Assembly (NCBI RefSeq): GCF_004402405.1
Contig: NZ_SOFE01000023.1
Location: forward strand, 62,001-126,000
Reading direction: 5' to 3'
Origin: Cryobacterium levicorallinum
Lineage (GTDB): Bacteria; Actinomycetota; Actinomycetes; Actinomycetales; Microbacteriaceae
DNA: 64,000 bases
Made by a program: the position numbers and the translations under genes. The notes beneath the pieces are model-generated. The model was not told where the DNA came from. It saw only the letters and a list, made by a program, of their open reading frames with translations, and searched no databases. This document shows positions 8,547-16,951 of this stretch, piece after piece; position 1 is the stretch's first letter; every line of letters begins with the position of its first letter.

Positions 8547-10802
8547 ATGACGGACACGACGACGCCATCTCCGGCCTCGCTGCGCCGTTTGGTTCCGCGC
8601 ATCTTCTCTCGGGCCCAGCCCGCTGGTGCCGTCGACCGCCTGATCAAGACGGTGCGGCTGAACCACCCCAAGGTCGACCTGTCGATTATTGAGCGTGCCT
8701 ACACGGCCGCCGAGCGTGCCCACGACGGGCAGATGCGGCGCAGCGGAGAGCCGTACATCACCCATCCCGTTGCCGTGGCCCAAATTCTGGCCGACCTTGG
8801 CATCGGCACCAAGACCATAGCTGCTGCGCTGCTGCACGACACCGTCGAAGACACCGACTACACGCTCGACGCCCTGCGGGCCGACTTTGGCGACGAAATT
8901 GCGATGCTGGTCGACGGCGTCACCAAGCTCGACAAGGTGAAGTACGGCGACTCGACTCAGGCCGAGACCGTGCGCAAGATGATCGTCGCCATGTCCAAGG
9001 ACATCCGCGTACTCATCATCAAACTCGCCGACCGGCTGCACAACGCGCGCACCTGGGGCTTCGTACCCAACGAATCCGCCGTGCGGAAGGCTACTGAAAC
9101 CCTTGAGATCTATGCACCGCTGGCTCACCGCCTGGGTATTCAGACCATCAAGTGGGAACTCGAAGACCTCTCTTTCGCCGTGCTGTACCCCAAGCTCTAC
9201 GCCGAGATCGAAAGCCTGGTCAAACAGCGCACCCCGCAGCGCGAAGAGTTCGTGCAGCAGATCATCGACACCATCAGTGACGACCTCAAGTCCGCTCGAA
9301 TTCGGGGAAAGGTTGCCGGGCGCCCCAAGCAGTACTACTCGATCTACCAGAAGATGGTCGTGCGCGGCCGCGAATTCGACGAAATCTACGACCTTGTCGG
9401 CATCCGCGTTCTCGTGAATTCGGTAAGGGACTGCTACGCCGTGCTGGGTTCTATTCATGCCCGCTGGACCCCACTGCCCGGGCGGTTCAAGGACTACATC
9501 GCGACCCCCAAGTTCAACCTCTACCAGTCGCTGCACACGACGGTGCTCGGCCCGAGCGGTCGCGCGGTCGAGATCCAGATTCGTACCACCGAAATGCACC
9601 AGCGCGCCGAATTCGGTGTCGCCGCGCACTGGAAGTACAAGGAGCAGGTCAACGGCAAGAGCGCCGGCGGCCCGGGTCCGCAGAGCGACACCGATATGGC
9701 CTGGCTGGCGCATATCTCCGACTGGCAGGCCGAAACCGCCGATCCCGGCGAGTTCCTCGACTCCCTGCGCTACGAGATCGGTGCCAAAGAGGTTTATGTC
9801 TTCACGCCGAAGGGCCGCGTCATCGGGCTGCCCTCGGGCGCGACCCCGGTTGACTTCGCCTACGCGGTGCACACCGAGGTCGGCCACCGCACCATGGGCG
9901 CCAAGGTCAATGGCCGTCTGGTTCCGCTGGAGAGCGAACTTATCACCGGAGACGTTGTCGAGGTATTCACCTCGAAGAACCCCGACTCCGGGCCCAGCAA
10001 GGACTGGCTCAATTTCGTCAAGAGCCCACGCGCGCGCAACAAGATTCGGCAGTGGTTCACTAAGGAGCGCCGCGACGAAGCCATCGAGCAGGGCCGCGAC
10101 GCCATCGCCAGGGCCATGCGCAAGCAGAACCTTCCGCTGCAGAAGCTGATGAACCAGGACTCCTTCGCGGAGGTCGCGGCTCAACTCAAATATGATGACG
10201 TGTCGGCCTTGTATGCGGCGGTCGGTGAAGGCCACGTCTCGACCCAGTCCGTGCTCGAAAAGGTTGTGTCCTCGGTGCAGAGCATCGACGACAATGACAG
10301 CAACGACTTTCCGGTTGCTGCCCGCGGCCGGCCGCAGACCACTCGGAACACTGATTCTGGTGTGCTCGTGCGCGGTGCCCCGGACATTCTGGTCAAGCTT
10401 GCCCGCTGTTGCACGCCGGTTCCCGGCGACAAGATCGTCGGGTTTGTCACCCGTGGTGCTGGTGTCTCGGTGCACCAGGCGGCGTGCCACAACGTGCAGT
10501 CCCTGCTCAAGGAACCCGAGCGCATGATCGAGGTCGACTGGGCGCCAACGTCGAAGAGCCTGTTCCTGGTGCACATCCAGATCGAGGCACTCGACCGATC
10601 CGGATTGCTTTCCGATGTCACCCGGGTGCTGTCTGAGCATCACGTGAACATTCTCTCGGCCACGGTCAACACGTCGAGTGACCGCCTGGCGCTCAGCCGG
10701 TTTGTGTTCGAGATGGGTGACACCACCCACCTTGATCGCGTCCTCAATGCTGTGCGCCGCATCGATGCTGTCTACGACGTCTACCGGGTCAACGACGGCT
10801 AG
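8547..10802 (+). CDS. rel: Rsh, bifunctional (p)ppGpp synthetase/hydrolase
   Basis: The 751-residue RelA/SpoT homologue makes and degrades the alarmone (p)ppGpp. The HD hydrolase domain is intact (His97-Asp98 in ALLHDTVEDTD), the synthetase domain has GRPKQYYSIYQK and YQSLHTTVLGP, and a TGS domain (EVYVFTPKGRVIGLPSGATP), zinc-finger-like region (KLARCCTPVPGD) and C-terminal ACT domain follow. As the only long Rsh here it is the likely main stringent-response enzyme. ATG at 8547 has AGAGGTGAG just upstream. The TAG stop overlaps the stop of the convergent gene within one CTAG. Confidence 0.97.
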   Translation: MTDTTTPSPASLRRLVPRIFSRAQPAGAVDRLIKTVRLNHPKVDLSIIERAYTAAERAHDGQMRRSGEPYITHPVAVAQILADLGIGTKTIAAALLHDTVEDTDYTLDALRADFGDEIAMLVDGVTKLDKVKYGDSTQAETVRKMIVAMSKDIRVLIIKLADRLHNARTWGFVPNESAVRKATETLEIYAPLAHRLGIQTIKWELEDLSFAVLYPKLYAEIESLVKQRTPQREEFVQQIIDTISDDLKSARIRGKVAGRPKQYYSIYQKMVVRGREFDEIYDLVGIRVLVNSVRDCYAVLGSIHARWTPLPGRFKDYIATPKFNLYQSLHTTVLGPSGRAVEIQIRTTEMHQRAEFGVAAHWKYKEQVNGKSAGGPGPQSDTDMAWLAHISDWQAETADPGEFLDSLRYEIGAKEVYVFTPKGRVIGLPSGATPVDFAYAVHTEVGHRTMGAKVNGRLVPLESELITGDVVEVFTSKNPDSGPSKDWLNFVKSPRARNKIRQWFTKERRDEAIEQGRDAIARAMRKQNLPLQKLMNQDSFAEVAAQLKYDDVSALYAAVGEGHVSTQSVLEKVVSSVQSIDDNDSNDFPVAARGRPQTTRNTDSGVLVRGAPDILVKLARCCTPVPGDKIVGFVTRGAGVSVHQAACHNVQSLLKEPERMIEVDWAPTSKSLFLVHIQIEALDRSGLLSDVTRVLSEHHVNILSATVNTSSDRLALSRFVFEMGDTTHLDRVLNAVRRIDAVYDVYRVNDG

Positions 10803-11401
10803 ACGCCCACTGCTTTCTCGGGTGCTGCGCTCGACTGGTACAGGGAGCGCAACGCCTCGTTGACCGCCGCGAACCTGGCCACGGCGACGACGCTGTAGGC
10901 TGGGTTTCCGCGCTGGCAGAGGCGCACGGCCGCGGAGATGTCAGGATACGCGCCGTAGTGCAGGAGCCGGGCTAGAAGCGCGATGATCTCGGCCCCCGAG
11001 GTCGCTGGCGGATAGCGCGCCAGGTCGACGGCGGTACGCAGGGGAGTGGTCACCCGGACATTCGCGATGGTACGCACGTCATCGGGAGAGCGCACGATTT
11101 CGCGCAGCTGAACACGTGGTGACCAGACGGCCGTCGTGCGCGCACCAATGAGCACGCAGAATTGGTGGCGACGGGGCTCAGGTGCGACGCCGTAGATCCA
11201 CGCGGCGGTGAGGCGCTCGGCGATGGCGCGGGGTGGGACCAGCCGGCTGGCGGAGACGGCCCGTGTGGAGCATCCGTCTATTTCATCGATCACACACCAG
11301 GAGTCGGCGAGTTGAAAAACCTGCCCGTCGAGCCGGGCGCTGCACAGCTCGGCCAGGGGCAGGTCGTTGACCGTGCGCGTTCGTTTCCGGGGATTCATCA
11401 T
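10799..11401 (-). CDS. Orphan AbiEi-like/hypothetical protein
   Basis: The 200-residue product contains SASRLVPPRAIAERLTAAWIYG, then VQLREIVRSPDDVRTIANVRVTTPLRTAVDLAR, a layout I associate with AbiEi-type antitoxin-like proteins common in Microbacteriaceae. The N-terminal part lacks a clear winged helix. No AbiEii-type nucleotidyltransferase toxin lies next to it, so an active type IV toxin-antitoxin role is unsupported. The start is one of two adjacent ATG codons (11401 or 11398). Its stop overlaps that of rel on the opposite strand (CTAG). Family assignment is tentative; the reading frame is credible. Confidence 0.6.
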   Translation of the reverse strand: MMNPRKRTRTVNDLPLAELCSARLDGQVFQLADSWCVIDEIDGCSTRAVSASRLVPPRAIAERLTAAWIYGVAPEPRRHQFCVLIGARTTAVWSPRVQLREIVRSPDDVRTIANVRVTTPLRTAVDLARYPPATSGAEIIALLARLLHYGAYPDISAAVRLCQRGNPAYSVVAVARFAAVNEALRSLYQSSAAPEKAVGV

Positions 11402-11514
11402 GCCGCCATGCTGTCCCTTAACCAGGTCCAGGCCCCCGAAGGAGCCTGGATCTGTGGAGAAAATGACCACCGGTGCGGGGTGGCGATAGTTCCTGCCGGG
11501 TGTTGCAGTCGTGC

Positions 11515-12756
11515 CTATTGGCCCATCGCCTTGAGCCAAGCCTTGCGGGCCTCGAGCGCTTCGTTGGCGTTCTTGATGGCGCGGGCGTTCTGGCTCTTCT
11601 GAGCGGTGGCCAGTTCATCTTCAAGTTTGGCGATCGCGTCATTCAACTGGCCGGCGAAACCCTCGGTGCGGGCCTTGGTCTCTGGATTATTGCGCTTCCA
11701 ATGGTCGTCATCGAGCTTGCGCACGACGGCTTCGACCTTGCGCAGGCGATCCTCGATCGGCTTGACCTCGTCGCGCGGAACCTTGCCGATGACGTCCCAC
11801 TTGCGCTGGATGACCGTGAGCGTGTCGCGAGCGGCGTTTCGGTCAGTGGTCGTCAGCAGTGTCTCGGCCTCGGTCAGGAGTTCCAGCTTGAGTACCAGGT
11901 TCGCGGAGAACTCCTCGTTGTCCTGAGCTTCCACCTCGCTCTTGACGGAGTAGAGCACGTCGCCGGCGGCCTTGAACTTCGCCCACATGGCGTCGTCCTG
12001 CTTTTTGCCGCTGCGGCCGGCCTGCTTCCACTCGTCGAGCAGCTTGCGGTAGGCGGACACCCCGTCGGCACCCTGCGGCGCGAGCGCCTCAGCCTGCACG
12101 ATTAGGTGCTGCTTCTTGGTGCGAACGTCCTTGTGCGCGCTGTCGAGCTCGGCAAAGAACGCCTTGCGGTTCTGCTCAATCGTCGTGCGGGCCGCCCGAA
12201 AGCGCTTCCACAGGTCGTTGGCCTCGCCCTTGGGAATGCGCGGGGCATCGTGCTGGTGCGCCTGCCACTTCGCAAAGAGGGCGTCGAGGGCAGCGCTGGT
12301 CTGCTTCCACTGTGTCTTGGCCGGATCTTCGGCGGCGAGGCGCTCGGCCTCGGTCACGATCTCGGCTCGTTCGGCGACGGCGGCAGCGGATGCTGCTTTG
12401 GTCTCGATGCTCTGCTGCTCGGTGAGTTCGGTGACGGCTCCGCCGAGCGCGCCGAGGCGTTCTGCCAGCGCGGCCAGGTTACCGACGGCGTTGGCGTTGG
12501 CAACGGCGACGGTGAGATTGGCCACCGATTTGGCCACGTCTGCGGCCGGAGCGCCACCCTTCGCACGCTGCTCGAGCAGGGTGACCTGCCCATTGAGTTC
12601 AACGTACTTGCGTTCGAAGTAGGCCAGGGCCTCTTCCGGAGTGGCATCCGGGTATTGGCCGACGGCGCGTTCGCCATCCGCCTCGCGCACGTAAACCGTG
12701 CCGGTTTCGTCTACGCGACCCCATGGTTGCTGATCTGTCGTAGTCAAGAGCCTCAC
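11515..12756 (-). CDS. DUF349 domain protein
   Basis: The 413-residue, highly charged and largely helical protein has several repeats of the type W(K/R)Q-x-W-KRFRAA (for example KGEANDLWKRFRAA and KKQDDAMWAKFKAAGD), typical of DUF349 proteins. Their function is not established; coiled-coil structure is predicted by composition. The start given is GTG at 12756, but AGGTGAGG directly precedes a TTG at 12747, which is then the better-spaced start. It lies downstream of the cyclophilin gene on the same strand, about 100 bp away. Confidence 0.9.
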   Translation of the reverse strand: MRLLTTTDQQPWGRVDETGTVYVREADGERAVGQYPDATPEEALAYFERKYVELNGQVTLLEQRAKGGAPAADVAKSVANLTVAVANANAVGNLAALAERLGALGGAVTELTEQQSIETKAASAAAVAERAEIVTEAERLAAEDPAKTQWKQTSAALDALFAKWQAHQHDAPRIPKGEANDLWKRFRAARTTIEQNRKAFFAELDSAHKDVRTKKQHLIVQAEALAPQGADGVSAYRKLLDEWKQAGRSGKKQDDAMWAKFKAAGDVLYSVKSEVEAQDNEEFSANLVLKLELLTEAETLLTTTDRNAARDTLTVIQRKWDVIGKVPRDEVKPIEDRLRKVEAVVRKLDDDHWKRNNPETKARTEGFAGQLNDAIAKLEDELATAQKSQNARAIKNANEALEARKAWLKAMGQ

Positions 12757-12856
12757 CTTTGCTGAGTTGTTGTGTGGGCGCCGCGGGAAGAAAAAATGCG
12801 GAGCCAGGAAATACCCTGATAAGCCTATTGCAATAGCGCAGGGGGATCGATCGATC

Positions 12857-13651
12857 CTACTGAACTGTTATCCCGGTAATCGTGGTCGGTACGACGGGCG
12901 AGGCGCCGCCTGCCGTGATTCCGGCATCCGTGATCTCGGTTTTGATCTGGTCGAGGCCACTCGTGACCCGCCCGAGCACCGTGTAGCCGCCGGCGCTGTC
13001 GGCGGGGATGGTGCTGTCTTCGTAGACGATGAAGAACTGGCTGCCGTTGGAGAAGCCGTCGTTGCCGGAACGTGCCATGGCGAGGGTTCCAGCTGGGTAT
13101 ACGTTGTCGGTCGGTGCATTCTCCACCGGTCCGTAGCTGTAATCGGGGCCGCCGGTGCCATCGCCCACCGGGTCGCCGCACTGCAGCACGAAAATGCCCT
13201 CCACCGTCAGACGGTGGCAGGTGAGGCCGTCGTAAAACCCGGTCTGAACGAGGCTGATGGTCGACGAAACCGCCTGCGGCGCCAGGGCGCCGTCGAGCTC
13301 GATTCCCACCGGAATGTCGTTGAGGGTCATGGTGCCGGTCCAGGTGCGACCTTCGGCCAGCGTGCTGGCGGGCACCACACCCGAATTGGCCCCGGCGGCA
13401 GCCGTCGGCGTCGTGGTCGGGGTGTCGGTTGCCGCAGTGGTCGCGTCCGGAGTACCTGGTCCGCCGGTGAAGTAGAAGACCTGCGCCACCACGATCAATG
13501 TGAGTACGACGAGCAGCCCCCCGCCGGCGATCAGGTTGTCCCGCACGCGCCGCTTCGACTGGTGCTCGTGCACCGCCCGTCGGGCCTGGTAGGAACGAAC
13601 ACGTCCGCGCTCTTCACGTGCCGCACGCTCGAGCTTGTAATTCGAAGCCAC
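12857..13651 (-). CDS. Membrane-anchored cyclophilin-type peptidyl-prolyl isomerase
   Basis: The 264-residue protein has a basic cytoplasmic N-terminus, one membrane helix (about 40-61), a Thr/Ala/Pro-rich linker and an extracellular cyclophilin domain from about residue 95. Recognisable pieces are [37 protein letters not shown] and [14 protein letters not shown]. The common active-site Arg of FHR is present as CHR. It probably helps fold exported proteins. GTG at 13651 was chosen because GGAGGGG sits 8 nt upstream; longer frames exist but carry no similarity. Confidence 0.9.
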   Translation of the reverse strand: MASNYKLERAAREERGRVRSYQARRAVHEHQSKRRVRDNLIAGGGLLVVLTLIVVAQVFYFTGGPGTPDATTAATDTPTTTPTAAAGANSGVVPASTLAEGRTWTGTMTLNDIPVGIELDGALAPQAVSSTISLVQTGFYDGLTCHRLTVEGIFVLQCGDPVGDGTGGPDYSYGPVENAPTDNVYPAGTLAMARSGNDGFSNGSQFFIVYEDSTIPADSAGGYTVLGRVTSGLDQIKTEITDAGITAGGASPVVPTTITGITVQ

Positions 13652-13745
13652 TTGGAACCCCTCCAGGGCCGTCGGGGTTGGCGACGACCGCACAAACGCA
13701 GTCGGGCGCCAACGCTCCCGACCTCGTAGAACTCTACGCACAAAC

Positions 13746-13751
13746 TACGCT
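13746..13751 (+). promoter_or_regulatory. -10 box for a leaderless rarA transcript
   Basis: TACGCT at 13746-13751 ends 6 nt before the rarA ATG. The GGAGGA between them abuts the ATG, too close to work as a Shine-Dalgarno site, which favours a leaderless start. No clear -35. Confidence 0.45.
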
Positions 13752-13757
13752 GGAGGA

Positions 13758-15098
13758 ATGTCGGATGCTCAACCGGGTCTGCGGAGTGGCCAGGCCCCCC
13801 TCGCCGTACGAATGCGCCCGAAAACCCTGGACGAGGTAGCCGGCCAGCGTCATCTGCTCACCCCGGGGTCGCCCCTGGTTAGTCTGGCCAGCGACAAGAC
13901 GGGGGAGCGCGGCAGCGTGTCGGTCATTCTCTGGGGACCGCCCGGTACTGGCAAGACCACGCTCGCGCAGGCGATCGCGCACAGTTCCGGACGTCGTTTC
14001 GTTGAACTCTCTGCTGTGACGGCCGGTGTGCGCGACGTGCGCCAGGTGATGGAAGACGCCCGAACCAACCGCGACCTCTACGGTCTCGCGACGGTGCTGT
14101 TTCTCGATGAGATCCACCGCTTCTCCAAAGCCCAGCAAGACACCCTCCTGCCAGGGGTCGAGAACGGCGTCGTCATCCTGGTCGCCGCGACGACCGAAAA
14201 TCCGTCGTTCTCGATCATTTCTCCTTTGCTGTCTCGTTCACTATTACTCACCCTCGAAGTTCTGAGCGACGACGACCTCGGGATCGTCGTTGATCGTGCG
14301 GTCACCGATTCGCGCGGCCTCGCTGACCGGTTCGAACTCGAGGCCGAGGCTCGCGGCGCGATCATTCGCCTGGCCTCGGGGGATGCGCGGCGGGCGCTGA
14401 CGGCGCTGGAGGCGGCATCCGTTTCGGCGGAATCGACGCTCGAACCCGGCGCGACCGGCAAGCCTGTCATCACGACCGACATCGTCTCGCTCGCCGTTGA
14501 TCGTGCGCTGCTGCGCTATGACCGCAACGGTGACGAGCACTACGACGTAATCAGCGCGTTCATCAAATCGGTGCGCGGCAGTGACGTCGACGCCGCACTG
14601 CACTACCTGGCGCGCATGATCGAGGCCGGTGAAGACCCGCGCTACATCTGCCGCCGCATCATCGTCCTCGCCTCCGAAGACATCGGCATGGCCGACCCGC
14701 AATCGCTCCTGATCGCCGTCGCCGTCGCCGATGCCGTCGCGCTGATCGGCATGCCTGAGGGGCGAATCCCGCTCGCCCAGGCCGTTGTGCACCTCGCGAC
14801 GGCCCCCAAATCGAACGCCGCCTACATGGCGCTCGATGCTGCCATAGCGGATGTTCGCGCCGGCAAGATGGGCCGCGTGCCCAAGGGCATGCGCGACGCG
14901 CACTACCCCGGCGCCAAGCGACTCGGCCACGGCAAGGGCTACGTCTACCCGCACAATGACCCGCTCGGAGTGGTCACCCAGCAATACCCCCCAACGGAGC
15001 TGAAATCCACCCGCTACTACGAGCCGACCGAGCACGGCCACGAGCGCGATATCTCCGCCCGCCTCCTAAAAATCCGTCGTATAGTCCGCAACGAATAA
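13758..15098 (+). CDS. rarA: RarA (MgsA), replication-associated recombination ATPase
   Basis: RarA is an AAA+ clamp-loader-like ATPase acting at stalled forks. In the 446-residue protein Walker A is GPPGTGKT (60-67), Walker B is [12 protein letters not shown] (near 115), and the C-terminal tetramerisation part with [20 protein letters not shown] and [16 protein letters not shown] is intact. ATG at 13758 is preceded at 6 nt by TACGCT. The gene diverges from the cyclophilin gene, with about 106 bp between the two starts. Confidence 0.96.
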   Translation: MSDAQPGLRSGQAPLAVRMRPKTLDEVAGQRHLLTPGSPLVSLASDKTGERGSVSVILWGPPGTGKTTLAQAIAHSSGRRFVELSAVTAGVRDVRQVMEDARTNRDLYGLATVLFLDEIHRFSKAQQDTLLPGVENGVVILVAATTENPSFSIISPLLSRSLLLTLEVLSDDDLGIVVDRAVTDSRGLADRFELEAEARGAIIRLASGDARRALTALEAASVSAESTLEPGATGKPVITTDIVSLAVDRALLRYDRNGDEHYDVISAFIKSVRGSDVDAALHYLARMIEAGEDPRYICRRIIVLASEDIGMADPQSLLIAVAVADAVALIGMPEGRIPLAQAVVHLATAPKSNAAYMALDAAIADVRAGKMGRVPKGMRDAHYPGAKRLGHGKGYVYPHNDPLGVVTQQYPPTELKSTRYYEPTEHGHERDISARLLKIRRIVRNE

Positions 15099-15192
15099 AT
15101 GCGCATCCAGTTTTCACGAGACCGCTCGCGACCGCCGCTGCCCGGATCGGGAACTCGCCCTGGTGTGCAGAGCCTGAGCAGGGCATCCGCTG

Positions 15193-15201
15193 TGCTAACC
15201 T
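15193..15201 (+). promoter_or_regulatory. Predicted extended -10 promoter of rpsD
   Basis: TGCTAACCT (15193-15201) matches the extended -10 pattern TGnTAnnnT. Predicted start near 15208 leaves a leader of about 185 nt before rpsD. No good -35 box. Confidence 0.35.
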
Positions 15202-15214
15202 TGACTCTGCCTAC

Positions 15215-15279
15215 AACTGGTTTCGGCATGCGGCTGCGTCCGTTTCCAGTTTGGAGGGGTTTCGTTCTGTAGCCGAACG
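15215..15279 (+). other. Structured leader of rpsD
   Basis: AACTGG-TTT-CGG (15215-15226) faces CCG-TTT-CCAGTT (15240-15251), a stem with a symmetric 3x3 internal loop. A second small hairpin pairs CGTTC (15263-15267) with GAACG (15275-15279). The rest of the 295-bp gap between rarA and rpsD shows no gene; it contains one copy of GCATCCGC at 15183. Confidence 0.45.
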
Positions 15280-15393
15280 TCCCATGGCACCCAATCCTCT
15301 GATCTCCCATGACGACTGTGTTGATTAGACACTGTGCTGAAAAGACGCACTCGCCCTGGTATCCCTGTTATTGAGTCCGATTGAAAGGAAACC

Positions 15394-16023
15394 GTGTCTA
15401 CCAAGTCACGTACCCGCAGTAAAACTCGCCTCTCGCGCGCCCTGGGCATTGCCCTCACGCCGAAGGCAGCCCGCTTCCTCGAGAAGCGCCCCTATGCACC
15501 GGGTGAGCACGGCCGCACCAAGCGCAAGACCGACTCGGACTACGCCGTTCGTCTGCGCGAAAAGCAGCGCTTACGCGCCCAGTACGGCATCCGCGAAGCC
15601 CAGCTCAAGATCGCCTTCGAGCAGGCTCGTCGTCGTCAGGGACTGACCGGTGAGAACCTCGTCGAGATCCTCGAGACCCGTCTCGACGCCCTCCTCGTGC
15701 GTTCGGCCATCGCCCGCACCACCGCCCAGGCTCGCCAGATGATCGTGCACCGTCACATCCTCGTTGACGGAGAGCTCGTTGACCGGCCCTCCTTCCGCGT
15801 GAAGCCGGGCCAGCTCATGCACGTCAAGGCTCGCAGCGAGGGCATGGAGCCCTTCCAGGTTGCAGCAGCCGGCGGACACGTCGACCTGCTCCCCAAGCTC
15901 CCGCCGTACCTCGAGGTTGAGCTCGACAAGCTTCAGGCCCGCCTCGTGCGCGCGCCGAAGCGCATCGAGATCCCCGTGACCTGTGAAGTTCAGCTCGTCG
16001 TGGAGTACTACGCAGCTCGCTAA
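15394..16023 (+). CDS. rpsD: Ribosomal protein S4 (uS4)
   Basis: The 209-residue S4 is an early assembly protein that binds 16S rRNA. It starts STKSRTRSKTRLSRALGIAL, has the S4 RNA-binding domain at about 95-155 (ETRLDALLVRSAIARTTAQARQMIVHRHILVDG) and lacks the N-terminal zinc-binding cysteines, the C-minus form. The start is GTG at 15394 with GAAAGGA upstream. It stands alone rather than in the alpha operon, as in many actinobacteria, and ends in a strong terminator. Confidence 0.98.
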   Translation: MSTKSRTRSKTRLSRALGIALTPKAARFLEKRPYAPGEHGRTKRKTDSDYAVRLREKQRLRAQYGIREAQLKIAFEQARRRQGLTGENLVEILETRLDALLVRSAIARTTAQARQMIVHRHILVDGELVDRPSFRVKPGQLMHVKARSEGMEPFQVAAAGGHVDLLPKLPPYLEVELDKLQARLVRAPKRIEIPVTCEVQLVVEYYAAR

Positions 16024-16070
16024 CCTGTGCAGTTGGATAGTTAGTTAACCGGTCTTTGACCGGTACGCTG

Positions 16071-16107
16071 AAGGGCGGATCATCTCTGGGTGATCCGCCC
16101 TTTTTTG
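16071..16107 (+). terminator. Rho-independent terminator after rpsD
   Basis: GGGCGGATCA (16073-16082) pairs with TGATCCGCCC (16091-16100), followed by six T. A second small hairpin (ACCGGT repeated around 16048-16063) precedes it. Confidence 0.95.
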
Positions 16108-16152
16108 TATTCCCGGGCCTCCCAGGGGCCCATTGATCTGAGTGGAGTCACC

Positions 16153-16524
16153 GTGTCGGGTGGAGATATTGCAGGGCTGATCGCCGCCGGCGTATTCGCG
16201 ATTCTGGTGGCGGTCATCGCCGTTCCACTGGTCAAGCTGGGCCGGGTGTTCGATGAAACCACCGCGGCCATCCACGATCTCAGCGAGGGAATCACCCCGA
16301 TGCTTGCAGAGACGACCGAAACCATCCGATCCACGAATCAGCAGCTGGCGAGGGTCGACACGATCACCAGCAACGTAGCGGATGTCACCGGTAACGTCTC
16401 AGCGCTCGTCGCGCTGTTCGCGGCCACCGTCGGCGGTCCGCTGATCAAGCTCGCCGGATTCTCGGCCGGCGTGCGAGCCGCCTTTCGTGGCGGGCGGGCG
16501 GGGTCCGGGCGAAATCGGGGTTGA
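16153..16524 (+). CDS. DUF948 family membrane protein
   Basis: The 123-residue protein has one N-terminal membrane helix (IAGLIAAGVFAILVAVIAVPL, about 6-26) and then a helical stretch with a chemotaxis-receptor-like heptad pattern (TTAAIHDLSEGITPMLAETTETIRSTNQQLARVDTI), as in DUF948 proteins. The function is unknown. GTG at 16153 follows GGAG and opens right at the membrane segment. It is followed by another small membrane protein gene before alaS. Confidence 0.85.
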   Translation: MSGGDIAGLIAAGVFAILVAVIAVPLVKLGRVFDETTAAIHDLSEGITPMLAETTETIRSTNQQLARVDTITSNVADVTGNVSALVALFAATVGGPLIKLAGFSAGVRAAFRGGRAGSGRNRG

Positions 16525-16657
16525 CCGGCTACTCTGGAGACGGCGTTGATATTCTCGCGCCCGACTTATCGATAGCTGCGGCTAGCGGTGCCAGGCTCCA
16601 TTCAATTCGGTTCTATTGACTGAAAGCACAGGCCGCGCAGATTCAGGGAGAAGTGCC

Positions 16658-16888
16658 ATGAAGAACGTCATCTGGTTGGTCATCGGTGTGGCCGCTGGCT
16701 TCGTCGTTGCTCACGAGGTCAACAAGACTCAGCAGGGTAAGCAGTTCTTCACCGAACTCGACACCAAGGCGCGCGAGTTCGGCGAGGCCATCTCCGAGGG
16801 GTATCGGCAGCGCGAGGCCGAGTTGCACGCAGCGCTCGGTGACGTTGCGGATGCCGTTGGCGACGCGCCGGCACCAAGCGCGTCCTGA
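16658..16888 (+). CDS. Small membrane protein of unknown function
   Basis: The 76-residue product starts MKNVIWLVIGVAAGFVVAHEVNKT, a single N-terminal membrane helix, followed by a charged helical stretch and an Ala/Asp-rich tail. GGGAGAAG upstream is a good ribosome binding site. Genes of this type are frequent just ahead of alaS in Actinobacteria. No function can be named. Confidence 0.8.
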   Translation: MKNVIWLVIGVAAGFVVAHEVNKTQQGKQFFTELDTKAREFGEAISEGYRQREAELHAALGDVADAVGDAPAPSAS

Positions 16889-16951
16889 GCATCCGCTTTA
16901 AAAGGGCACCACGCTCCACCTCACTCATGCACTTCAATAGCTACGGACACC

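Noticed and set aside
8532..10730. Long open frame (over 700 codons) on the minus strand opposite rel
   Set aside because: It mirrors the high-GC codon pattern of rel, has no family features and no ribosome binding site; similar mirror frames lie opposite yebC, alaS, priA and carB.
11473..12765. Plus-strand open frames opposite the DUF349 gene
   Set aside because: Low-complexity translations without motifs; the minus-strand DUF349 repeats explain the region.
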